Part shown: in pieces, positions 54,901 through 64,000 of the stretch | How positions within the stretch are numbered: position 1 is the stretch's first letter | Layout of the letters: the number at the start of each line of letters is the position of its first letter | Assembly: GCF_050948215.1 (NCBI RefSeq) | Contig: NW_027488831.1 | Location: forward strand, 62,001 to 126,000 | DNA: 64,000 nt | Reading direction: 5' to 3' | Source of the DNA: Halictus rubicundus | Taxonomy: Eukaryota > Arthropoda > Insecta > Hymenoptera > Halictidae | Made by a program: the position numbers and the translations under genes | The notes under the pieces: generated by a model | Database searches by the model: none | Told to the model about the DNA's origin: nothing | The model's input: only the letters and a program-made list of their open reading frames with translations

Positions 54901-56316
54901 ATCCTATCCTATCTTCTATCCTATCCTATCCTCTATCCTATCAAATCCCCTATCCTATCCTCTATCCTATCCTATCCTGTATCCTATCCAATCCTCAATC
55001 CTATCCTATCATCTGTCCTCTATCCTATCCAATCCTCTATCCTATCCATTCCTCTATCCTATCATATCCTCTATCCTATAATATCCTCTATCCTATCCTA
55101 TTATCTATCCAATCCTCTATCCTATCCTATCCTCTATCCTATCAAATCCCCAATCCTATCCTCTATCCAATCCTATCCTCTATCCTATCCTATCCTCTAT
55201 CCTATCCTATCCTCTATCCGATCCTGTCCTCTATCCTATCCTATCCTCTATCCTATCCTATCCTCTATCCTTTCCTATCCTCTATCCTATCCTATCCTCT
55301 ATCCTATCCTATCCTCTATCCTATCCTATCCTCTCTCATATCCTATCCTCTATCCTATCCTATCCTCTATCCTGTCCTATGCTCTATCCTATCCTATCCT
55401 CTATCCTATCCGCTCCTCTATCCTATCCTATCCTCTGTCCTATCCTATCCTCTATCCTATCCTATCCTCTATCCTATCCTATCCTCTATCCTATCCTATC
55501 CTCTATCCTATCCTATCCTCTATCCTATCCTATCCTCTATCCTATCCTATCCTCTATCTGATCCTATCCTCTATCCAATCCTCTATCCTATCCTATCCTC
55601 TATCCTATCCTATCCTCTATCCTATCCTATCCTCTATCCTATCCTATCCTCTATCCTATCCTATCCTCTATCCTATCCTATCCTCTATTGTATCGTATCC
55701 TCTATCCTATCCTATCTTCTATCCTATCCTATCCTCTATCCTATCCTATCCTCTATCCTATCCTATCATCTATCCTATCCTATCCTCTATCCTATCCTAT
55801 CCTCTATCCTATCCTATCCTCTATCCGATCCTATCCTCTATCCTATCCTATCCTCTATCCTATCCTATCTTCTATCCTATCCTATCCTCTATCCTATCAA
55901 ATACCCCATCCTATCCTATCCTCTATCCTATCCTATCCTCTATCCTATCCTATCCTCTATCCTATCCTATCCTCTATCCTATCCTATCCTCTATCCTATC
56001 GTATCCTCTATCTGATCCTATCCTCTATCCAATCCTCTATCCTATCCTATCCTCTATCCTATCCTATCCTCTATCCTATCCTATCCTCTATCCTATCCTA
56101 TCCTCTATCCTATCCTATCCTCTATCCTGTCCTATGCTCTATCCTATCCTATCCTCTATCCTATCGTATCCTCTATCCTATCCTATCTTCTATCCTATCC
56201 TATCCTCTATCCTATCCTATCCTCTATCCTATCCTATCCTCTATCCTATCCTATCCTCTATCCTATCCTATCCTCTATCCTATCCTATCCTCTATCCTAT
56301 CCTATCCTCTATCCTA
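48975..56316. repeat. 3.9-kb higher-order repeat, two tandem copies
   Basis: The stretch of about 48,975-52,445 recurs at 52,880-56,316. Landmarks CCATCC at 49,021 and 52,926, 49,164 and 53,069, and 49,683 and 53,588 have an offset of 3,905. From 50,026 and 53,897 through 50,989 and 54,860, 51,508 and 55,379, to 52,263 and 56,134 the offset is 3,871. The 34-bp change equals two canonical units between 49,865 and 50,026. Each copy itself contains two related sub-blocks of about 1.3 kb (starting near 49,021, 50,846, 52,926 and 54,717) with marker order CCATCC, CCTATGCTC, CAAATCCCC, CCTGTATCC, CCATTCC, ATAATATCC, ATTATC, TCCGATCCTGTCC, CTTTCC, CTCATATCC, CCGCTCC, CTCTGTCC, TCTGATCC, TATTGTATCG. 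Confidence 0.85.
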
Positions 56317-57279
56317 TCCTATCCTCTATCCTATCCTTTCCTGTATCCTATCCAATCCTCTATCCTATCGTATCCTCTATCCTATCCTATCTTCTATCCT
56401 ATCCTATCCTCTATCCTATCCTATCCTCTATCCTATCCTATCCTCTATCCGATCCTAGCCTCTATCCTATCCTATCCTCTATCCTATCCTATCTTCTATC
56501 CTATCCTATCCTCTATCCTATCCTATCTTCTATCCTATCCTATCCTCTATCCTATCCTATCCTCTATCCTATCCTATCCTCTATCCGATCCTAGCCTCTA
56601 TCCTATCCTATCCTCTATCCTATCCTATCTTCTATCCTATCCTATCCTCTATCCTATCAAATCCCCTATCCTATCCTCTATCCTATCCTATCCTGTATCC
56701 TATCCAATCCTCAACCCTATACTATCATCTATCCTCTATCCTATCCAATCCTCTATCCTATCCATTCCTCTATCCTATCATATCCTCTATCCTATAATAT
56801 CCTCTATCCTATCCTATCCTCTATCCTTTCCTATCCTCTATCCTATCCTATCCTCTATCCTATCCTATCCTCTATCCTATCCTATCCTCTATCCGATCCT
56901 GTCCTCTATCCTATCCTATCTTCTATCCTATCCTATCCTCTATCCTATCAAATACCCCATCCTATCCTATCCTCTATCCTATCCTATCTTCTATCCTATC
57001 CTATCCTCTATCCTATCCTATCCTCTATCCTATCCTATCATCTATCCTATCCTATCCTCTATCCTATCCTATCCTCTATCCTATCCTATCCTCTATCCGA
57101 TCCTATCCTCTATCCTATCCTATCCTCTATCCTATCCTATCTTCTATCCTATCCTATCCTCTATCCTATCAAATACCCCATCCTATCCTATCCTCTATCC
57201 TATCCTATCCTCTATCCTATCCTATCCTCTATCCTATCCTATCCTCTATCCTATCCTATCCTCTATCCTATCGTATCCT

Positions 57280-59430
57280 CTATCTGATCCTATCCTCTAT
57301 CCAATCCTCTATCCTATCCTATCCTCTATCCTATCCTATCCTCTATCCTATCCTATCCTCTATCCTATCCTATCCTCTATCCTATCCTATCCTCTATCCT
57401 GTCCTATGCTCTATCCTATCCTATCCTCTATCCTATCGTATCCTCTATCCTATCCTATCTTCTATCCTATCCTATCCTCTATCCTATCCTATCCTCTATC
57501 CTATCCTATCCTCTATCCTATCCTATCCTCTATCCTATCCTATCCTCTATCCTATCCTATCCTCTATCCTATCCTATCCTCTATCCTATCCTATCCTCTA
57601 TCCTATCCTTTCCTGTATCCTATCCAATCCTCTATCCTATCGTATCCTCTATCCTATCCTATCTTCTATCCTATCCTATCCTCTATCCTATCCTATCCTC
57701 TATCCTATCCTATCCTCTATCCGATTCTAGCCTCTATCCTATCCTATCCTCTATCCTATCCTATCTTCTATCCTATCCTATCCTCTATCCTATCAAATCC
57801 CCTATCCTATCCTCTATCCTATCCTATCCTGTATCCTATCCAATCCTCAACCCTATACTATCATCTATCCTCTATCCTATCCAATCCTCTATCCTATCCA
57901 TTCCTCTATCCTATCATATCCTCTATCCTATAATATCCTCTATCCTATCCTATCCTCTATCCTATCAAATCCCCTATCCTATCCTCTATCCTATCCTATC
58001 CTGTATCCTATCCAATCCTCAATCCTATCCTATCATCTGTCCTCTATCCTATCCAATCCTCTATCCTATCCATTCCTCTATCCTATCATATCCTCTATCC
58101 TATAATATCCTCTATCCTATCCTATCCTCTATCCAATCCTCTATCCTATCCTATCCTCTATCCTATCCTATCCTCTATCCTATCCTATCCTCTATCCTAT
58201 CCTATCTTCTATCCTACCCTATCATCTATCCTATCAAATCTCCTATCCTATCCTCTATCCTATCGTATCCTCTATCCTATCCTATCTTCTATCCTATCCT
58301 ATCCTCTATCCTATCAAATCCCCAATCCTATCCTCTATCCTATCCTATCCTCTATCCTATCCTATCCTCTATCCTATCCTATCCTCTATCCTATCCTATC
58401 CTCTATCCTATCCTATCCAATCCTCTATCCTATCCTATCCTCTATCCTATCCTATCCTCTATCCTATCCTATCCTCTATCCTATCCTATCCTCTATCCTG
58501 TCCTATCCTCTATCCTCTATCCTCTATCCTCTATCCTCTATCCTCTATCCTCTATCCTCTATCCTCTATCCTCTATCCTCTATCCTATCCTATCCTCTAT
58601 CCTATCCTATCCTCTATCCTATCCTATCCTCTATCCTATCCTATCCTCTATCCTATCCTATCTTCTATCCTATCCTATCCTCTATCCTATCAAATCCCCT
58701 ATCCTATTCTCTATCCTATCCTATCCTGTATCCTATCCAATCCTCAATCCTATCCTATCATTTATCCTCTATCTTATCCAATCCTCTATCCTATCCATTC
58801 CTCTATCCTATCATATCCTCTATCCTATAATATCCTCTATCCTATCCTACCCTCTATCCAATCCTCTATCCTATCCTATCCTCTATCCTATCCTATCCTC
58901 TACCCTATCCTATCCTCTATCCTATCCTATCTTCTATCCTACCCTATCATCTATCCTATCAAATCCCCTATCCTATCCTCTATCCTATCCTATCCTCTAT
59001 CCTATCCTATACTCTATCCTATCGTATCCTCTATCCTATCGTATCCTCTATCCTATCCTATCTTCTATCCTATCCTATCCTCTATCCTATCCTATCCTCT
59101 ATCCTATCCTATCCTCTATCCTATCCTATCCTCTATCCTATCCTATCCTCTATTCTATCCTATCCTCTATCCTATCCTATCCTCTATCCTATCCAATCTT
59201 CTATCCTATCCTATCCTCTATCCTATCAAATCCCCTATCCTATCCTCTATCCTATCCTATCCTCTATCCTATCCTATCCTCTAGCCTATCCTATCCTCTA
59301 TCCTATCCTATCCTCTATCCTATCCTATCCTCTATCCTATCCTATCCAATCCTCTATCCTATCCTATCCTCTATCCTATCCTATCCTCTATCCTATCCTA
59401 TCCTCTATCCTATCCTATCCTCTATCCTGT
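57280..59430. repeat. Segment paralogous to 40.9-43.0 kb
   Basis: This is the right-hand partner of the 40,860-43,050 segment. It shares the rare CTCAACCCTATAC (57,848; also present at 56,712), the TAGCC variant (57,728), the heptamer tract and the TATACTC variant (59,010). It has one additional 17-bp unit containing TATCGTATCC near 59,035 that the left partner lacks. Confidence 0.8.
58509..58585. repeat. Pure heptamer tract, 11 copies of TCTATCC
   Basis: Eleven contiguous copies follow CCTGTCCTATCC. The paralogous tract at 42,102 has ten copies, and the flanking offset shifts by exactly 7 bp across it. Confidence 0.92.
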
Positions 59431-59437
59431 CCTATCC

Positions 59438-59486
59438 TCTATCCTCTATCCTCTATCCTCTATCCTCAATCCTCTATCCTCTATCC
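59438..59486. repeat. Heptamer tract, 7 copies with one TCAATCC variant
   Basis: Seven contiguous heptamers follow CCTGTCCTATCC. One is substituted to TCAATCC (about 59,466). It is the only interrupted tract among the eight. Confidence 0.9.
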
Positions 59487-59710
59487 TATCCTATCCTCTA
59501 TCCTATCCTATCCTCTATCCTATCCTATCCTCTATCCTATCCTATCCTCTATCCTATCCTATCCTCTATCCTATCCTATCCTCTATCCTATCCTATCCTC
59601 TATCCTATCCTATCCTCTATCCTATCCTATCCTCTATCTGATCCTATCCTCTATCCTATCCTATCCTCTATCCTATCCTATCCTCTATCCAATCCTATCC
59701 TCTATCCTAT

Positions 59711-60484
59711 CCTCTATCCTATCCTATCCTCTATCCTGTCCTATGCTCTATCCTATCCTACCCTCTATCCTATCGTATCCTCTATCCTATCCTATCTTCT
59801 ATCCTATCCTATCCTCTATCCTATCCTATCCTCTATCCTATCCTATCCTCTATCCTATCCTATCCTCTATCCGATCCTATCCTCTATCCTATCCTATCCT
59901 CTATCCTATCCTATCTTCTATCCTATCCTATCCTCTATCCTATCAAATCCCCCATCCTATCCTCTATCCTATCCGATCCTCTATCCTATCCTATCCTCTA
60001 TCCTATCCTATCCTCTATCCTATCCTATCCTCTATCCTATCCTATCCTCTATCCTATCCTATCCTCTATCCTATCCTATCCTCTATCCTATCCTATCCTC
60101 TATCCAATCCTATCCTCTATCCTATCCTATCCTCTATCCTATCCTATCCTCTATCCTGTCCTATGCTCTATCCTATCCTACCCTCTATCCTATCGTATCC
60201 TCTATCCTATCCTATCTTCTATCCTATCCTATCCTCTATCCTATCCTATCCTCTATCCTATCCTATCCTCTATCCTATCCTATCCTCTATCCGATCCTAT
60301 CCTCTATCCTATCCTATCCTCTATCCTATCCTATCTTCTATCCTATCCTATCCTCTATCCTATCAAATCCCCCATCCTATCCTCTATCCTATCCGATCCT
60401 CTATCCTATCCTATCCTCTATCCTATCCTATCCTCTATCCTATCCTATCCTCTATCCTATCCTATCCTCTATCCTATCCTATCC
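59711..60484. repeat. 420-bp tandem duplication
   Basis: Bases of about 59,711-60,064 match 60,131-60,484 with a constant offset of 420 bp. Landmarks ATGCTC (59,743 and 60,163), CTACCCTC, TATCGTATCC, TCCGATCC, CAAATCCCCC and TATCCGATCC all coincide. The intervening 66 bp are near-canonical units. I saw no mismatch in the matched part. Confidence 0.85.
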
Positions 60485-61193
60485 TATCCTCTATCCTATC
60501 GTATCCTCTATCTGATCCTATCCTCTATCCAATCCTCTATCCTATCCTATCCGCTATCCTATCCTATCCTCTATCCTATCCTATCCTCTATCCTATCCTA
60601 TCCTCTATCCTATCCTATCCTCTATCCTGTCCTATGCTCTATCCTATCCTATCCACTATCCTATCGTATCCTCTATCCTATCCTATCGTCTATCCTATCC
60701 TATCCTCTATCCTATCCTATCCTCTATCCTATCCTATCCTCTATCCTATCCTATCCTCTATCCTATCCTATCCTCTATCCTATCCTATCCTCTATCCTAT
60801 CCTATCCTCTATCCTATCCTATCCTCTATCCTATCCTATCTTCTATCCTACCCTATCATCTATCCTATCAAATCTCCTATCCTATCCTCTATCCTATCGT
60901 ATCCTCTATCCTATCCTATCTTCTATCCTATCCTATCCTCTATCCTATCAAATCCCCAATCCTATCCTCTATCCTATCCTATCCTCTATCCTATCCTATC
61001 CTCTATCCTATCCTATCCTCTATCCTATCCTATCCTCTATCCTATCCTATCCTCTATCCTATCCTATCCTCTATCCTATCCTATCCTCTATCCTATCCTA
61101 TCCAATCCTCTATCCTATCCTATCCTCTATCCTATCCTATCCTCTATCCTATCCTATCCTCTATCCTATCCTATCCTCTATCCTGTCCTATCC

Positions 61194-61263
61194 TCTATCC
61201 TCTATCCTCTATCCTCTATCCTCTATCCTCTATCCTCTATCCTCTATCCTCTATCCTCTATCC
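61194..61263. repeat. Pure heptamer tract, 10 copies of TCTATCC
   Basis: Ten contiguous copies follow CCTGTCCTATCC. It pairs with the tract 922 bp to the right. Confidence 0.92.
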
Positions 61264-62115
61264 TATCCTATCCTCTATCCTATCCTATCCCCTATCCTAT
61301 CCTATCCTCTATCCTATCCTATCCTCTATCCTATCCTATCTTCTATCCTATCCTATCCTCTATCCTATCAAATCCCCTATCCTATTCTCTATCCTATCCT
61401 ATCCTGTATCCTATCCAATCCTCAATCCTATCCTATCATTTATCCTCTATCCTATCCAATCCTCTATCCTATCCATTCCTCTATCCTATCATATCCTCTA
61501 TCCTATAATATCCTCTATCCTATCCTACCCTCTATCCAATCCTCTATCCTATCCTATCCTCTATCCTATCCTATCCTCTACCCTATCCTATCCTCTATCC
61601 TATCCTATCTTCTATCCTACCCTATCATCTATCCTATCAAATCCCCTATCCTATCCTCTATCCTATCCTATCCTCTATCCTATCCTATCCTCTATCCTAT
61701 CGTATCCTCTATCCTATCCTATCTTCTATCCTATCCTATCCTCTATCCTATCCTATCCTCTATCCTATCCTATCCTCTATCCTATCCTATCCTCTATCCT
61801 ATCCTATCCTCTATCCTATCCTATCCTCTATTCTATCCTATCCTCTATCCTATCCTATCCTCTATCCTATCCAATCTTCTATCCTATCCTATCCTCTATC
61901 CTATCAAATCCCCTATCCTATCCTCTATCCTATCCTATCCTCTATCCTATCCTATCCTCTAGCATATCCTATCCTCTATCCTATCCTATCCTCTATCCTA
62001 TCCTATCCTCTATCCTATCCTATCCAATCCTCTATCCTATCCTATCCTCTATCCTATCCTATCCTCTATCCTATCCTATCCTCTATCCTATCCTATCCTC
62101 TATCCTGTCCTATCC

Positions 62116-62199
62116 TCTATCCTCTATCCTCTATCCTCTATCCTCTATCCTCTATCCTCTATCCTCTATCCTCTATCCTCTATCCTCTATCCTCTATCC
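62116..62199. repeat. Pure heptamer tract, 12 copies of TCTATCC
   Basis: Twelve contiguous copies follow CCTGTCCTATCC. This is the longest heptamer tract in the window. Confidence 0.92.
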
Positions 62200-62799
62200 T
62201 ATCCTATCCTCTATCCTATCCTATCCTCTATCCTATCCTATCCTCTATCCTATCCTATCCTCTATCCTATCCTATCCTCTATCCTATCCTATCCTCTATC
62301 CTATCCTATCCTCTATCCTATCCTATCCTCTATCTGATCCTATCCTCTATCTTATCCAATCCTCTATCCTATCCATTCCTCTATCCTATCATATCCTCTA
62401 TCCTATAATATCCTCTATCCTATCCTACCCTCTATCCAATCCTCTATCCTATCCTATCCTCTATCCTATCCTATCCTCTACCCTATCCTATCCTCTATCC
62501 TATCCTATCTTCTATCCTACCCTATCATCTATCCTATCAAATCCCCTATCCTATCCTCTATCCTATCCTATCCTCTATCCTATCCTATACTCTATCCTAT
62601 CGTATCCTCTATCCTATCCTATCTTCTATCCTATCCTATCCTCTATCCTATCCTATCCTCTATCCTATCCTATCCTCTATCCTATCCTATCCTCTATCCT
62701 ATCCTATCCTCTATCCTATCCTATCCTCTATTCTATCCTATCCTCTATCCTATCCTATCCTCTATCCTATCCTATCCTCTATCCTATCCTATCCTATCC

Positions 62800-64000
62800 T
62801 CTATCCTATCGTATCCTCTATCTGATCCTATCCTCTATCCAATCCTCTATCCTATCCTATCCGCTATCCTATCCTATCCTCTATCCTATCCTATCCTCTA
62901 TCCTATCCTATCCTCTATCCTATCCTATCCTCTATCCTGTCCTATGCTCTATCCTATCCTATCCACTATCCTATCGTATCCTCTATCCTATCCTATCGTC
63001 TATCCTATCCTATCCTCTATCCTATCCTATCCTCTATCCTATCCTATCCTCTATCCTATCCTATCCTCTATCCTATCCTATCCTCTATCCTATCCTATCC
63101 TCTATCCTATCCTATCCTCTATCCTATCCTATCCTCTATCCTATCCTATCCTCTATCCTATCCTATCCTCTATCCTATCCTATCCTCTATCCTATCCTTT
63201 CCTGTATCCTATCCAATCCTCTATCCTATCGTATCCTCTATCCTATCCTATCATCTATCCTATCCTATCCTCTATCCTATCCCATCCTCTATCCTATCCT
63301 ATCCTCTATCCGATCCTATCCTCTATCCTATCCTATCCTCTATCCTATCCTGTCCTCTATCCTATCCTATCCTCTATCCTATCCTATCCTCTATCCTTTC
63401 CTATCCTCTATCCTATCCTATCCTCTATCCTATCCTATCCTCTATCCTATCCTATCCTCTCTCATATCCTATCCTCTATCCTATCCTATCCTCTATCCTG
63501 TCCTATGCTCTATCCTATCCTATCCTCTATCCTATCCGCTCCTCTATCCTATCCTATCCTCTGTCCTATCCTATCCTCTATCCTATCCTATCCTCTATCC
63601 TATCCTATCCTCTATCCTATCCTATCCTCTATCCTATCCTATCCTCTATCCTATCCTATCCTCTATCCTATCCTATCCTCTATCCTATCCTATCCTCTAT
63701 CTGATCCTATCCTCTATCCAATCCTCTATCCTATCCTATCCTCTATCCTATCCTATCCTCTATCCTATCCTATCCTCTATCCTATCCTATCCTCTATCCT
63801 ATCCTATCCTCTATCCTATCCTATCCTCTATTGTATCGTATCCTCTATCCTATCCTATCTTCTATCCTATCCTATCCTCTATCCTATCCTATCCTCTATC
63901 CTATCCTATCATCTATCCTATCCTATCCTCTATCCTATCCTATCCTCTATCCTACCCTATCATCTATCCTATCAAATCTCCTATCCTATCCTCTATCCTA
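62800..64000. repeat. Right-edge block related to 43.4-44.3 kb and 49.7-50.1 kb
   Basis: Markers CCGCTATCC, CCTATGCTC, TATCCACTATCC, CTTTCCTGTATCC, TCCGATCC, CTTTCC, CTCATATCC, CCGCTCC (about 63,537), CTCTGTCC, TCTGATCC and TATTGTATCG (about 63,832) follow the order seen in the 43.4-44.3 kb and 49.6-50.1 kb blocks. The array runs off the window without a boundary. Confidence 0.7.

Larger units (their letters stand above)
1..64000. repeat. 17-bp satellite array, TCCTATCCTATCCTCTA, filling the whole window
   Basis: The sequence reads throughout as repeats of a 17-bp unit made of two TCCTA pentamers and one TCCTCTA heptamer; the complementary strand is TAGAGGATAGGATAGGA. The canonical unit has 7 C, 7 T, 3 A and no G, so strand asymmetry is extreme. 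Length variants of 12 bp (one pentamer), 22 bp (three pentamers) and 7 bp (heptamer only) are interspersed. Recurrent substituted units serve as landmarks: TATCGTATCC, TCCGATCC, TCTGATCC, TCCAATCC, CAAATCCCC, CCTGTATCC, CCATTCC, ATAATATCC, CCTGTCCTATGCTC and CCGCTCC. These recur in fixed order, which defines a higher-order structure. There is no unique sequence of any length in the window, and both ends are within the array. Simple-sequence satellites of this kind are known from eukaryotic heterochromatin; the species cannot be named from the sequence. Confidence 0.98.

Noticed and set aside
1..64000. CRISPR array
   Set aside because: There are no unique spacers: the repeats are contiguous 17-bp units without intervening sequence, and no cas genes are present.
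1..64000. Telomere repeat (C-rich CCTAT resembling CCCTAA)
   Set aside because: The array is 64 kb of mixed 5/7-bp units with a multi-kilobase higher-order structure and many fixed variants. A telomerase-made tract would be homogeneous and lack segmental duplications.

Overview
The whole window is satellite DNA. From base 1 to 64,000 it is a tandem array of the pyrimidine-rich 17-mer TCCTATCCTATCCTCTA, which is two pentamers (TCCTA) followed by one heptamer (TCCTCTA). Units of 7, 12 and 22 bp occur where pentamers are lost or gained. I see no gene, RNA gene, transposon, CRISPR array, origin or unique sequence on either strand. Both ends of the window lie inside the array. The scale, the higher-order structure and the absence of coding sequence point to eukaryotic constitutive heterochromatin (centromeric, pericentromeric, sex-chromosome, B-chromosome or microchromosome type). 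The sequence alone does not identify the species or the chromosomal location.

Layout. 1 to about 6.8 kb is the most variant-rich part, with short local duplications (160 bp at 2.09 kb, about 490 bp at 3.9-4.9 kb). 6.8-8.0 kb is a 575-bp tandem duplication. About 10.5-27.1 kb and 27.1-40.7 kb are two adjacent copies of a mega-unit; the second is shorter because of block deletions. Copy 1 holds a 2,102-bp tandem duplication (18.8-22.9 kb) that is single in copy 2. Between 30.67 and 36.65 kb copy 2 carries a dense cluster of small indels not seen elsewhere, which looks like low-quality consensus. 41-47 kb and 57-64 kb are related to each other (about 16.4 kb apart) and contain pure heptamer tracts. 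47-57 kb is built of 1.8-2.1 kb blocks, in part organised as a 3.9-kb tandem repeat.

How it works as a whole. Variation is almost entirely substitution inside an intact 5/7-bp register. Paralogous segments differ by whole units (5, 7, 17, 34 or 2,102 bp), as expected from unequal exchange or replication slippage. Very long open frames on the + strand (up to 1,449 codons) are a by-product: the 17-bp unit has no stop in any frame, and because 17 is not divisible by 3 all three frames spell the same 17-residue cycle. They are not annotated as genes.
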